From Mycolicibacterium tusciae JS617 (GTDB taxonomy: Bacteria; Actinomycetota; Actinomycetes; Mycobacteriales; Mycobacteriaceae), in NCBI RefSeq assembly GCF_000243415.2, contig NZ_KI912270.1, positions 5,351,837 to 5,415,836 of the forward strand: DNA of 64,000 nt, written 5' to 3'. The notes under the pieces were generated by a model that had not been told where the DNA came from, made no database searches, and was given only the letters and a program-made list of their open reading frames with translations. Below, piece after piece: positions 1 through 8,649 of the stretch. Each line of letters starts with the position of its first letter. Positions within the stretch are counted from its first letter, which is position 1. The translations under genes and the position numbers were made by a program.

Positions 1-1
1 G

Positions 2-460
2 TTACTGTCCGGCGACGACGCTCACTGACACCGCAGCGTCCACATCGGGATGTAGCCGCACCGTGATCGGGTGGGTGCCGACCGACTTGATGTGTGCCTT
101 GGGCAACTGCACCGTGCGCTTGTCCAGATTCGGCCCGCCGGCCTTCTTGATGGCAGCAACCACGTCGGCGCCCGTGACCGAACCGAACAGCTTGCCGCTG
201 TCCCCGGCCGCCTTCACGGACAGCTCGATCGCGCCGAGACCCTCGAGCGCCGTCTTGAGCTCCCGAGCATGCTCGAGCCCCTGCACGGCCTTGGCCTCGC
301 GGGCCCGGCGGATCTCCTCGGCCTGGCGCTCGGCGCCACGCGACGCCACGACGGCCATGCCGCGGGGCAACAGGAAGTTGCGTCCGTAGCCGTCCTTGAC
401 CTCCACGATGTCGCCCGAAATACCCAGGTGCTCCACCTCGGTAGTGAGAATGAGTTTCAT
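2..460 (-). CDS. rplI: 50S ribosomal protein L9
   Basis: Large-subunit ribosomal protein L9, which binds 23S rRNA. The 152-residue product starts [13 protein letters not shown] and carries the N-terminal L9 signature region ([19 protein letters not shown], residues 17-35) followed by the central helix and the C-terminal domain; the length is normal for the family. The ATG is at 458-460 and the TAA stop lies at 2-4, so the gene is complete at the very edge of the window. It is the last visible gene of the leftward operon rpsF-ssb-rpsR-rplI, 29 bases after rpsR. It corresponds to Rv0056. Confidence 0.97.
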   Translation of the reverse strand: MKLILTTEVEHLGISGDIVEVKDGYGRNFLLPRGMAVVASRGAERQAEEIRRAREAKAVQGLEHARELKTALEGLGAIELSVKAAGDSGKLFGSVTGADVVAAIKKAGGPNLDKRTVQLPKAHIKSVGTHPITVRLHPDVDAAVSVSVVAGQ

Positions 461-489
461 ATCTTTGTCTTCCTAGATGTCTCGGGCGA

Positions 490-753
490 CTACCGCGTCG
501 CCGAGCTGAACGGCAGCAACGCGACCTCGCGGGCGTTCTTCACCGCGATCGCGATATCGCGCTGGTGCTGCACGCAGTTGCCGGTCACACGGCGGGCACG
601 GATCTTGCCGCGCTCGCTGATGTAGGTACGCAGCAGTGCCGTGTCCTTGTAGTCGATGGTCATGTTCTTGCCCTTCTTGGAGCAGAACACGCACTTGCGG
701 GTCTTGACCGGCTTCTCGGGGGCCGGACGCCTCTTGGTCGAGGACTTCGCCAT
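490..753 (-). CDS. rpsR: 30S ribosomal protein S18 (zinc-ligand, C+ form)
   Basis: Small-subunit protein S18, 87 residues, starting [10 protein letters not shown]. It carries the cysteines of the zinc-binding (C+) form: CVFC at residues 21-24 and a further Cys in [10 protein letters not shown] near residue 60. Mycobacteria usually encode a second, zinc-free S18 elsewhere that replaces this one under zinc limitation; that is family knowledge, not visible here. The open frame runs upstream to 936, but the extension is low-complexity antisense to ssb, so the ATG at 751-753 was chosen. It sits between ssb and rplI in the same operon and corresponds to rpsR1 (Rv0055). Confidence 0.97.
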   Translation of the reverse strand: MAKSSTKRRPAPEKPVKTRKCVFCSKKGKNMTIDYKDTALLRTYISERGKIRARRVTGNCVQHQRDIAIAVKNAREVALLPFSSATR

Positions 754-784
754 TTGTCTATCTCTTTCTGGAAATTGAAATTGG

Positions 785-1312
785 TCAGAAGGGGGGTTCG
801 TCGTCGCTGCCGCTGAACGAACCGGACGCGGGAGCGCTGCCCCACGGGTCGTCCTGCTTGGCATCGGATCCACCGGCCGGAGCGGCGCTGCGGGAGCCTC
901 CGCCACCGCCACTGCCGCTGCCGAACCCACCGCCACCGCCGCCGCTGCGGCTGGCCTTGTTCACCTTGGCTGTCGCATACTTCAGTGACGGGCCGATCTC
1001 GTCGACCTCGAGCTCCACCACGGTGCGCTTCTCGCCTTCACGGGTTTCGAACGAACGCTGCTTGAGCCGTCCGCTGACGATCACCCGTGAACCACGAGTC
1101 AGGCTCTCGGCCACGTTCTCCGCCGCCTCGCGCCAGATGTTGCAGCGGAGGAACAGCGCTTCGCCGTCCTTCCACTCATTAGTCTGACGATCGAAGATGC
1201 GGGGAGTCGACGCCACTGTGAAGTTGGCGACGGCTGCGCCTGACGGTGTGAACCGAAGCTCGGGATCTGCCGTCAGGTTTCCGATGACCGTGATGATGGT
1301 GTCACCAGCCAC
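785..1312 (-). CDS. ssb: Single-stranded DNA-binding protein
   Basis: Essential SSB, 175 residues. The N-terminal OB fold starts [21 protein letters not shown] and includes the conserved [14 protein letters not shown] segment (about residues 54-67). A Gly/Ser-rich linker follows from about residue 120. The C-terminus is the acidic tip DDEPPF, which recruits replication and repair partners such as the clamp-loader and RecO in other bacteria. It lies between rpsF and rpsR, the usual bacterial arrangement, which couples its supply to ribosomal protein expression. It corresponds to Rv0054. Confidence 0.98.
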   Translation of the reverse strand: MAGDTIITVIGNLTADPELRFTPSGAAVANFTVASTPRIFDRQTNEWKDGEALFLRCNIWREAAENVAESLTRGSRVIVSGRLKQRSFETREGEKRTVVELEVDEIGPSLKYATAKVNKASRSGGGGGGFGSGSGGGGGSRSAAPAGGSDAKQDDPWGSAPASGSFSGSDDEPPF

Positions 1313-1394
1313 GAGTTCCTCCTGGGGTTTGGCTCTGTGTGTGCGAAGTCAGTCGCAGGCGAGCCTACGGAGCCGCTCCGACGTACGGCAGCCT

Positions 1395-1685
1395 TTAGTG
1401 CTTGTCGGTCCGCATAACCTTGGTCCGCAGGACGGACTCGTTCAGGTTGAGCTGGCGGTCGAGTTCGGACACTGTCGCGGACTCGGCCTTCACATCGACG
1501 ATGGCGTAGATGCCCTCGGCGTGCTTGGCGATCTCGTAAGCCAGCCGGCGCTTGCCCCAGATGTCGACCTTTTCGACAGTGCCGCCGTCCTTGCGGATGA
1601 CGTTGAGGAATGTCTCCAGCGACGGAGCAACAGTGCGCTCGTCGAGAGTGGGGTCAAGGATGACCATGATTTCGTATGGACGCAT
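1395..1685 (-). CDS. rpsF: 30S ribosomal protein S6
   Basis: Small-subunit protein S6, 96 residues, which pairs with S18 on the 30S platform. The [16 protein letters not shown] start and the [10 protein letters not shown] motif (near residues 46-55) are diagnostic. I chose the ATG at 1683-1685, matching the usual mycobacterial length. An in-frame GTG three codons upstream (1692-1694) is also possible: an AGGAGG lies 4 bases before that GTG and 13 before the ATG, so neither spacing is ideal. It is the first gene of the rpsF-ssb-rpsR-rplI operon; a TAGCCT box about 80 bases upstream on the minus strand could be its -10. It corresponds to Rv0053. Confidence 0.96.
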   Translation of the reverse strand: MRPYEIMVILDPTLDERTVAPSLETFLNVIRKDGGTVEKVDIWGKRRLAYEIAKHAEGIYAIVDVKAESATVSELDRQLNLNESVLRTKVMRTDKH

Positions 1686-1815
1686 GAGAACCACACCACC
1701 TCCTACGGTCTTGTTCGGCCACGGTCGTTCCGTGACAGGAGGGTTACCTGCGTCGGCAACCGGCTTAGGCTACAGGAATGCCTGCTGAACTGCGAAATCG
1801 CACTGCTCGAGGGCA

Positions 1816-1821
1816 TACGCT
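1816..1821 (+). promoter_or_regulatory. -10 box of a leaderless promoter (TACGCT)
   Basis: TACGCT fits TANNNT and is followed by exactly six bases before the GTG at 1828, so transcription would begin on the start codon. No ribosome-binding site precedes that GTG. Confidence 0.5.
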
Positions 1822-1827
1822 TGCGCT

Positions 1828-3147
1828 GTGTTCTCCGAGACACGCTATGCGCTGAACGGGGATTTGCGCGTCGCGTACCGCGCGTCGCGTGAGGGCGAGC
1901 GGGACATTGTGTGGGTCCCGACCTGGTTCACCAACTGTGAGGTACAGCCGGACTTGCTATCGGTCAAAGGCTGGCTCGAAGCAATGACGTCGCTGGGCCG
2001 AATGATCCTCATCGATCAGCCCGGCACCGGCGCCTCGGATCCCGTCGCTCCGGATGCGATGCCCAGCTTGGAGCAGTGGGCAGACAGCATCACCGCCGTG
2101 CTCGACGATCTCGGCAGCGGTGAAGCGGCCCTTATCGCGATGGGGGGCGCACTCGCGCCTGCCGCAATGTTCGCCGGGGCTTATCCGGCCCGCACCACCG
2201 CCCTTGTGGTGCTCGAGGGATTCGCGGATCCGATTGAAACGAGCGCTGACGGCCGGACACGCGAAGAAGTCCACGCCGCCTTCATCGCCGCGTGGGGAAC
2301 CGGAGAGTACGAGCACATTGTCAACCCAGACATGCCGTGGAACGAGGAGATCCGATCTGCTTGGGCTCGGTTCGAACGACTTTCGGCAAGCCCGCGGATC
2401 GTCGAACTGATGTGGCCCCTCGTCGGCGAGATGGACGTGCGGGCAATTCTGCCAACGATCCGCGTACCAACGCTCGTCGTCCAGCATGCCGACGACGCGA
2501 TCGTCATGCCCGCCAAGGGCAGGTACCTGCGGGACCACATCGCCGATGCGAAATACGTTGAACTGCCTGGCCGCAACATGTACCACGTCGTCGAACCCTG
2601 GCGGGACTCCTTTCAGGAAGTCGCCCACTTCCTCACCGGCCACCAAGCCGACGTCGAAGACGACCGTGTTCTCGCCACCGTGCTCTTCACCGACATCGTG
2701 GACTCGACGCGACGCGCTGCGGAGATCGGCGACCGCGACTGGCACGCACTACTCGACGCCCACGACGCCGTCGTCCGTGCGCAGCTGGGGCGCTTCCGCG
2801 GCCGCGAGGTGAACACCTCCGGCGACGGTTTCCTCGCCACGTTCGACGGACCGCAGCGAGCGATCCGCTGCGCCATGGCAATTCGCGATGCAGTACACGC
2901 GCTCGGCCTGCAGGTACGCGCCGGGCTGCACACCGGCGAGGTTGAGATTCGCGGCGACGACATCGGCGGCATCGCCGTGCATATCGGCGCCCGGGTCAGC
3001 GCGCTCGCCGGGCGAAACGATGTACTCGTCTCGAGCACGCTGCGCGACCTCGTGATCGGCTCAGGCCTCGTATTCGACGACCGCGGCGCGCATCAACTCA
3101 AGGGTGTGCCCGGCGAATGGCGGCTGTTCGCCGTCGCGTCTACCTAA
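1828..3147 (+). CDS. Alpha/beta-hydrolase-fold (inactive) / class III nucleotide cyclase fusion
   Basis: A 439-residue two-domain protein. Residues 1-270 follow an alpha/beta-hydrolase fold (oxyanion region VPTWFT, ILIDQPGTGASD at 60-71, acid loop HADDA at 220-224). The nucleophile elbow is IAMGGAL, with Gly106 where the catalytic Ser should be, and the usual GxDH histidine is replaced by Met251, so hydrolysis is unlikely. Residues 280-439 are a class III adenylate/guanylate cyclase with both metal Asp (D289 in FTDIVDST, D333 in SGDGF). The substrate Lys is Asn329 and the transition-state Asn is His385 (AVHIGAR), the same non-canonical pair reported for M. tuberculosis Rv1900c, whose architecture it shares. 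It therefore probably makes cyclic nucleotide, with the hydrolase fold as a ligand sensor (inference). It is divergent from rpsF and probably leaderless. Confidence 0.88.
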   Translation: MFSETRYALNGDLRVAYRASREGERDIVWVPTWFTNCEVQPDLLSVKGWLEAMTSLGRMILIDQPGTGASDPVAPDAMPSLEQWADSITAVLDDLGSGEAALIAMGGALAPAAMFAGAYPARTTALVVLEGFADPIETSADGRTREEVHAAFIAAWGTGEYEHIVNPDMPWNEEIRSAWARFERLSASPRIVELMWPLVGEMDVRAILPTIRVPTLVVQHADDAIVMPAKGRYLRDHIADAKYVELPGRNMYHVVEPWRDSFQEVAHFLTGHQADVEDDRVLATVLFTDIVDSTRRAAEIGDRDWHALLDAHDAVVRAQLGRFRGREVNTSGDGFLATFDGPQRAIRCAMAIRDAVHALGLQVRAGLHTGEVEIRGDDIGGIAVHIGARVSALAGRNDVLVSSTLRDLVIGSGLVFDDRGAHQLKGVPGEWRLFAVAST

Positions 3148-3159
3148 ACCTCGAGCTAG

Positions 3160-3852
3160 TCACTTGCAGGGGGCGGGCACCTGGCTGGCGAGCTCGGTCG
3201 CCCACGTCTCGTAGGCTTCGGGGGTGGGGTGCATACCGTCCTCGACCCACAGCTTCTCGTCGGCCTGCTGCTTGTAGATGGGCCGCATGTCGACGAATTG
3301 GGCGCCTCGCGATTGCGCCTCTTCGATAAGGATCGAGTCGAACTCGTTCCGCGCCTCCGGGGTGGAGTAGCCCTCGAACCCCGGCGCCCGGAACCATTCG
3401 TTCTGTGCCAGCACGACGACGCGGGCGCCGCTACCCGTCGCCGCGTCGAGCACCGCCTGCACGTTACTGCGGTAGTCGTCGGCCGATACCCCGTTCGCCA
3501 GGTCATTGCCACCGGACTGGAAGGTGATCAGCGTCGGCTTGAACTGTTCGATCTGCGGCACCTGCTCGTCCAATATCTGGCCCGCGGTATAGCCGCTGAT
3601 CCCGGCATTTTGCAGCTCGACCTCACAGCCGTCCTCGCGCCACTTCTCGGCAAGCAGCGCTGGGAAGGACCCCGTCTGCTCGTCGGGAGCCCCGACGCCT
3701 TGAGTCAGCGAATCACCCAGCGACAGATACCGAATCGCGTCACCCGACGCCTCAGGTCGCGGCGACTCCGATGCCTCCGGCGCATCGGCCCGGCCGCATC
3801 CGCTCAACACGACCAGCAACGTCGTCATGAGCGCGATCAGGACGCGCTGCAT
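3160..3852 (-). CDS. SGNH/GDSL-family lipoprotein hydrolase
   Basis: A 230-residue predicted lipoprotein: hydrophobic N-terminus MQRVLIALMTTLLVVLSGCG with lipobox LSGC (Cys near 18). The mature part is an SGNH esterase/lipase fold: block I LGDSLTQG (catalytic Ser), block II Asn/Gly in NAGISG, block III GGND, and block V DGMH with the catalytic Asp and His near the C-terminus. The substrate is unknown; extracytoplasmic acyl-ester hydrolysis is the reasonable inference. The ATG at 3850-3852 was chosen; a GTG two codons upstream is possible. The same frame stays open to 4659 only because of antisense to the next gene. It follows the GT-C membrane protein on the minus strand and probably corresponds to Rv0052 in position, though the family differs from what I recall. 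Confidence 0.88.
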   Translation of the reverse strand: MQRVLIALMTTLLVVLSGCGRADAPEASESPRPEASGDAIRYLSLGDSLTQGVGAPDEQTGSFPALLAEKWREDGCEVELQNAGISGYTAGQILDEQVPQIEQFKPTLITFQSGGNDLANGVSADDYRSNVQAVLDAATGSGARVVVLAQNEWFRAPGFEGYSTPEARNEFDSILIEEAQSRGAQFVDMRPIYKQQADEKLWVEDGMHPTPEAYETWATELASQVPAPCK

Positions 3853-3923
3853 TCTCACCGATCGAGAATAGCGGTGAATTCCGCCCCGACAGTGAGTATC
3901 GCGACTACTTGTACCCACGGCCG

Positions 3924-5618
3924 CTAGCCGCTCGGTTGCTCTGCGAGCTCGCGTTCCGCTTCCGGTTCCGGTGGGGCGCTTACCCGCATCCTGTCCCGAT
4001 CCGGGCGCAGCCAATCGGGCAGCCATCGCGGCGGGGCGTCGGGTGCCCCGTCGAAGACGCCGCCCGCCGGGTCGTCGACCTCGCCGCCAAACCTCACCAG
4101 ATCGTCCTGCGGCCGGTAGATCTGGCGAATCACCAACGCACACAAACCGATCACCGCGATGTCCCGCAGCAGCACCATGACGGTGAACGGCTGCTCGGGC
4201 AGCCCCTTGTTCTGTTCCCCGTAGATGTACAACATCCGCGGTATCCAGATCAGCGCGTCGATCGTCATCCACGCGAGCAGGATCCGGCGGTGCGGCAGCG
4301 CAAGCACCGCCAGCGGCACCAGCCACAGCGAGAACTGCGGGCTCCACACCTTGTTGGTCAGCAGGAACGCCGCGACCACAAGGAACGCCACCTGCGCTAC
4401 CCGCGGCCGCTGCTTGGCCGTCAAGGCGATGTAACTGATTGCGATACAACACGATGCGAACCACAACGCCGACACCGTGTTGGTCACCGTCGGCGGTTCC
4501 CAGAAGCCTAGGTCGGTATCGAACCCCCGCCAGTCGGTGAACGACTTCAACACGTTGTAGATCGAATCCATATCGTCGCCGCGGCGGGTGTTGAGCCGGA
4601 AGAACTCCGACCATCCTCTCGGGAACAGAACCATGATCGGCAGGTTGACCACCACCCACGTCACCACCGCAGCGATCGTCGTCTTACCGACCTCGCGCAC
4701 CTTCCCGGTACGCACCGCCAATACCGCCAGCGGGATGAGCAGCAGCAGTGGATACAACTTCGCTGCCACGCCAAGACCGATGAGCGTCCCCGCCAACACC
4801 GGTTTTCGACGGGCCCACGCGAGCAATGCCCCTGTTGCGAAAGCCGTTGCGAGCGCATCGAAGTTGGTGAATATCTGGAAGATCAAGATCGGTGACGCCG
4901 CCACCAATGCCGCATCCCAAATTCTTCGCGGGCCGGCCAGCTGCGATGTCGCCCACACCGTCGCCAGCCAAGCCAGCGCCAGCCCGAACGCGGCGATGTT
5001 GAAGAACATCACGACCTCGGCGATGATCGGCAACGACACCAGCTTCGACACCGCGGTGTAAGACTTGGCCAGCGCCATCGACCCGTACTGATACAGCCCC
5101 GTCAACACCGGATACTCCATGAAGCGCACCGCGGTAGTCCCGTCGTACTGGATTTTCGGCTGGCCCGCCGAGTCCTTCTCGATCCAGCTGGACTTGTAGG
5201 GGAACCTGCCGAGGTTCAACAGTTCTGCGGTGTAGAGCGGAACGGTGTCGGAGTAGCAGAGCTCGTAGTACGCCCGCTGGTTGTCCCAATTGGCGACGCG
5301 TTGGTCCGGAGGGCCCGTGCCGATGGTCTGCAGGCACGCCGCCTTGGTCGTGTAACCCAACGCGAGCAGCACCAGCGCGATGAGCAGCATCGCCCGCAGC
5401 GGCGTGAAGAACCGTTGCCTGCCGATCAGCGCATGCCTGCCGACCGGCCCGCCGATCACCTCGGACAGCGCGGAGCCGATCGTGTCGGTGCGGCTGGGGA
5501 GGTCTCGGTTGTCGAGGCTCCGTAGGTCTTCTGCGAGGCGGGCCGGCGACACCGTCGACGGCAACGGCGAGCCCGTGGTCGGCTCGCCGTCGTCGTCGAG
5601 ATCTACAGCGTCGGTCAC
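3924..5618 (-). CDS. Polytopic GT-C/GT87-type membrane protein (Rv0051-like)
   Basis: A 564-residue membrane protein with a soluble N-terminal 85 residues, then roughly ten to twelve hydrophobic segments starting at about residue 92 (LRAMLLIALVLLALGY), with an extracytoplasmic loop after the first segment. The organisation and the KLYPLLLLIPLAVLA segment fit the GT-C polyprenyl-phosphate-sugar-dependent mannosyltransferase/arabinofuranosyltransferase superfamily (GT87/DUF2029). The donor and acceptor are unknown. The GTG start at 5616-5618 overlaps the ponA1 TGA stop as GTGA, so translation is coupled to the transglycosylase; a longer open frame into ponA1 was rejected. It corresponds to Rv0051, next to ponA1 as in M. 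tuberculosis, and suggests a shared role in envelope assembly. Confidence 0.9.
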   Translation of the reverse strand: MTDAVDLDDDGEPTTGSPLPSTVSPARLAEDLRSLDNRDLPSRTDTIGSALSEVIGGPVGRHALIGRQRFFTPLRAMLLIALVLLALGYTTKAACLQTIGTGPPDQRVANWDNQRAYYELCYSDTVPLYTAELLNLGRFPYKSSWIEKDSAGQPKIQYDGTTAVRFMEYPVLTGLYQYGSMALAKSYTAVSKLVSLPIIAEVVMFFNIAAFGLALAWLATVWATSQLAGPRRIWDAALVAASPILIFQIFTNFDALATAFATGALLAWARRKPVLAGTLIGLGVAAKLYPLLLLIPLAVLAVRTGKVREVGKTTIAAVVTWVVVNLPIMVLFPRGWSEFFRLNTRRGDDMDSIYNVLKSFTDWRGFDTDLGFWEPPTVTNTVSALWFASCCIAISYIALTAKQRPRVAQVAFLVVAAFLLTNKVWSPQFSLWLVPLAVLALPHRRILLAWMTIDALIWIPRMLYIYGEQNKGLPEQPFTVMVLLRDIAVIGLCALVIRQIYRPQDDLVRFGGEVDDPAGGVFDGAPDAPPRWLPDWLRPDRDRMRVSAPPEPEAERELAEQPSG

Positions 5619-8119
5619 GGAGGCGGAGGCGGGGCTCCCGGCACCACCGGCTGCGGAGGCGGCGGTGGCGCACCGGGTGCGACGGGCACGGGCGGAGCGA
5701 CGGGCACGGTGGTCGGCGGGCCCCACGGGATCGTGACACCGGGAGCCAACTCGATCGTCGGCTGGATCACGGTCTCCGACGGTGGTGGCGGAACCCCGGG
5801 CGGCGGGGTCGACGGACGCGGCGGCGGGGCTTGCGGCACACCGGCATAGCCGCCGATCTCCTCTGGCTTCGGGAACGTCTCGTTATCGGTTCCGTCCAGC
5901 GCCCCGTCCATCGTCGCCTTCCAGATGTCCGACGGCAGGCCCGAACCGTAGACCGGCGATCCGTAACTGTTCTCCAGCGGCTTGGTGCCTTCGGTGGTGC
6001 CGACCCACACCGCCGTCGACAACGACGGCGTGAAGCCGACCATCCATGCGTCACGGTTGGCGCCGGTGTCCCCGAGCTGGTTCGTACCGGTCTTGGCCGC
6101 AGACGGACGCCCGCCGGCCAACGCATGCCCGTTGGAGTACGCGGCGATGGGCTGCATCGCGGATATGACGTTGTCGGCGACCTTCTTGTCGATGCGCTGT
6201 TCGCCCTCGTTGTCCTGCTGCGACGCGTCGAACAGCACCTCGCCGGCAGAGTTGACGACCTTCTGAACGAAATGCGGCTTGTGGTAAACCCCGGACGCCG
6301 CGATCGTCGCGTACGCCGACGCCATGTCCAAGACGCGACTCTGGTACTGGCCCAATACGACTCCGTTGTTGGGCGGTCCACCCTGGCCATCCTCGGACAG
6401 CGTGTGGTCCACGCCGGGGAAGCTCTCGGCGATGCCCGCCTCGTGCGCAGCCTTCGCCACGTCGGCCGGCCCGTTCTCCAGCTTGAGCATCAGCCGGTAG
6501 TAGCTCGTGTTGAGCGAGCGCTTCAGCGCCTCGGCGATGTTGCAGGTTCCGCACCCGCCGCCTTCGACGTTGTTGATCGTGATGCCGTTCATCGACACCG
6601 GGGAACTGTCGACCTGCGTACCCAGGCCCATGCCCTGCTGTAGCGCCGCCACCAACGCGAACACCTTGAACGACGAACCTGTGGGCAGGCCCGCCTGCGC
6701 GAAGTCGAACCCGTTGGCGTCGGTTCCGCCGTAGTACGCCTCGACCCCGCCCGTGTTCGGGTCGATCGACACGATCGCGGTACGCATGTCGGGGTCCTGC
6801 CCCTCGAGGTATTCGGCGGCGGCTTCCTCGGCGGCCTTCTGGGCCTTCGGGTCGATCGTGGTGGTGATCTGCAGGCCCTCGGTGTTCAGCGTCTGCTCGT
6901 CGATGTCGAACAGCTCGAGCAGTTCCTTTTGCACCTGGTGCTCGATCAGTCCGTTGGGGCCGGTGGTCTGGTTGGCCGCGCGCGCCTGGTCCGGTGGCAC
7001 CGTCGGCGGAAATACCTGCGCCGCACGGTCGGTCGGGGACAGCGCCCCGATGGTCACCATGCCGTCGAGCACCCAGTTCCAGCGCTCCAGGGCACCCTCG
7101 GGGTTGACGGCGGGGTCAAGGCCGGACGGCTGCTGGATGAGCGCGGCCAGCAAGGCGCCCTCGGCGACGTTGAGTTCTTCGACGGGCTTGCCGAAGTACG
7201 CGGGCGACGCGGCGCCGACGCCGTAGGAGCCGCGGCCGAAGTAGATGATGTTCAGATACGACTGCAACACTTGGTCTTTGGACCACTCGCCGGACATCTT
7301 CGTCGAAATGACCACTTCCTTGGCCTTGCGGATCAGGCCGCCGACACCCGAGCGTTCGTCGCCGACCAACGCGTTCTTCACATACTGCTGCGTGATCGTG
7401 CTGCCACCCTGCAGGTCGCCGCCGAACAGGTTGTTCTTCATGGCCCTGATGAAGCCGGTGAACGAGAACCCTGGGTTGCTGTAGAAGTCGCGGTCTTCGG
7501 CGGCCATTACCGCGTTACGCACCTGCACCGGAATCTGGTCGATGTTGACATCGACGCGATTGCCTTCCGGCGGAACGATTTTTGCCAACTCACTGCCGTC
7601 GCTGGCCAGTATCGTCGACACCTGGTTGGTGCGGATATCACCGGGCTTGGGCACGTCGACGATCATGTAGGCCATCGCGAAGGTGATGATCGGCAGCACG
7701 ATCATCGCGAGCACCGTGACGACGGCCCCGCGACGAATCCACTTCCAGTTGATCTGCGGACGCTGTCCTGGCTGCCTGCCCTGCGGGCCTCCCGAGGGCC
7801 CGCCGCCGCCAGGGGGAAGTCGCGGCGGCACGGGGGGCGGCTGCTTCGGCGCCGGTGTGCCGTCGAGGGCGGCCTTCACCACATCGATGGGGTCGCGCCA
7901 TTGGGGCGGAGCGACATCGCGCACCGGAGGCAAGATGGCTGTGTGCCTATCGTCGGGCGGAAGGCTGCGCGTACGCGGTGGGGCGGGCGGTTCGGCCTGG
8001 TGACGGTGCCGTCCTGCGGCGTCGTCGGAGGGCTTGGGTCGCGGGTCGCTCACACCATCAGCCACACGCCCTGCACGGACGTCGTCGGCTGACCGGTCGT
8101 GGCGCCCTTCGCTATTCAC
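5615..8119 (-). CDS. ponA1: Bifunctional class A penicillin-binding protein PonA1
   Basis: Peptidoglycan glycosyltransferase/DD-transpeptidase of about 834 residues. It has a long Pro-rich cytoplasmic tail, one membrane segment (AVVTVLAMIVLPIITFAMAY, about residues 130-155), a GT51 domain with the catalytic Glu in AAEDRDFYSNPG, and a transpeptidase domain with SxxK (TGSSFK), SxN (SLNTSYY) and KTG (AAKTGT) motifs, followed by a Pro-rich C-terminal tail. The start is uncertain: GTG at 8117-8119 (VNSEGRHD) resembles what I recall of the corrected mycobacterial start and overlaps the upstream gene by 8 bases; GTG at 8132-8134 is the alternative. It stands between the DUF5318 gene and the Rv0051-like gene. 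It corresponds to Rv0050, which drives polar elongation and is regulated by PknB. Confidence 0.96.
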   Translation of the reverse strand: MNSEGRHDRSADDVRAGRVADGVSDPRPKPSDDAAGRHRHQAEPPAPPRTRSLPPDDRHTAILPPVRDVAPPQWRDPIDVVKAALDGTPAPKQPPPVPPRLPPGGGGPSGGPQGRQPGQRPQINWKWIRRGAVVTVLAMIVLPIITFAMAYMIVDVPKPGDIRTNQVSTILASDGSELAKIVPPEGNRVDVNIDQIPVQVRNAVMAAEDRDFYSNPGFSFTGFIRAMKNNLFGGDLQGGSTITQQYVKNALVGDERSGVGGLIRKAKEVVISTKMSGEWSKDQVLQSYLNIIYFGRGSYGVGAASPAYFGKPVEELNVAEGALLAALIQQPSGLDPAVNPEGALERWNWVLDGMVTIGALSPTDRAAQVFPPTVPPDQARAANQTTGPNGLIEHQVQKELLELFDIDEQTLNTEGLQITTTIDPKAQKAAEEAAAEYLEGQDPDMRTAIVSIDPNTGGVEAYYGGTDANGFDFAQAGLPTGSSFKVFALVAALQQGMGLGTQVDSSPVSMNGITINNVEGGGCGTCNIAEALKRSLNTSYYRLMLKLENGPADVAKAAHEAGIAESFPGVDHTLSEDGQGGPPNNGVVLGQYQSRVLDMASAYATIAASGVYHKPHFVQKVVNSAGEVLFDASQQDNEGEQRIDKKVADNVISAMQPIAAYSNGHALAGGRPSAAKTGTNQLGDTGANRDAWMVGFTPSLSTAVWVGTTEGTKPLENSYGSPVYGSGLPSDIWKATMDGALDGTDNETFPKPEEIGGYAGVPQAPPPRPSTPPPGVPPPPSETVIQPTIELAPGVTIPWGPPTTVPVAPPVPVAPGAPPPPPQPVVPGAPPPPP

Positions 8120-8546
8120 TGGCCGTGCGCGCACGACTGCGCGCCGTTTGGGTCCGCCTCGGTGTGCGCGATCCCTTCGGTGGCGGGATGGCGCCGAGCA
8201 CGTACGACTTGACCAAGTGATTCCATTCGCAGGTGCGACATACCTCCACCACGTGTACAGAGAACTCGTCGAAGCGGGTCGCCAGCAGGACCAACTCCTC
8301 GGCGCTGCGCGCCGAACCCGACACGGGGCCCAGGTGGTCGCCGAACACCCAGGACACGAGGGTGAGCTGCTCCTTGCGGCAGATCGGGCACGTCACCGAA
8401 CTGGGCTTGCCGTGGTACTTAGCCGCTCGCAGCAGGTAGGGATTGGCGTCGCAGACGTCCGAGACGCCAGTGCGTCCCGAGTAGACCTCCGCCAGCAGGG
8501 ACCGCCGTCGAAGCGCATAGTCCACCACCTGTCGCTGCAATCGCAC
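8112..8546 (-). CDS. DUF5318 protein (Rv0049-like)
   Basis: A 144-residue protein of unknown function. It has two CxxC pairs, CPIC (near residue 54) and CRTC (near 102), that look like a zinc-ribbon, and a basic C-terminal tail (SRTPRRTQTARSRAR). I chose the GTG at 8544-8546 (VRLQRQVVDY); the open frame continues to 8954 but that part is antisense to the DUF1707 gene. Its stop lies 8 bases inside ponA1, so it is co-transcribed with ponA1. The position and size match Rv0049 and the DUF5318 family. Confidence 0.88.
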   Translation of the reverse strand: MRLQRQVVDYALRRRSLLAEVYSGRTGVSDVCDANPYLLRAAKYHGKPSSVTCPICRKEQLTLVSWVFGDHLGPVSGSARSAEELVLLATRFDEFSVHVVEVCRTCEWNHLVKSYVLGAIPPPKGSRTPRRTQTARSRARTASE

Positions 8547-8636
8547 GCAGACCAGAGTACGTCGGCCGCGCGGCAGCGGAGGCGTGACGCCGCCGCGGCT
8601 TGCTCCCCATGCGCGGTGACCTGGCCGGCTGACATT

Positions 8637-8642
8637 TACGAT
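8637..8642 (+). promoter_or_regulatory. -10 box of a leaderless promoter (TACGAT)
   Basis: TACGAT is followed by seven bases and then the GTG start at 8650. No Shine-Dalgarno sequence is visible, so the transcript is probably leaderless. Confidence 0.45.
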
Positions 8643-8649
8643 CATCGTC

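Noticed and set aside
490..936. 148-residue extended S18
   Set aside because: The N-terminal extension is antisense to ssb; S18 starts at MAKSS.
3160..4659. 499-residue minus-strand open frame upstream of the lipoprotein
   Set aside because: The first 270 residues are an out-of-frame shadow of the GT-C membrane gene; the lipobox protein begins at 3852.
6929..8092. 387-residue plus-strand open frame opposite ponA1
   Set aside because: No recognisable domain and fully overlaps a conserved PBP; GC-driven shadow.
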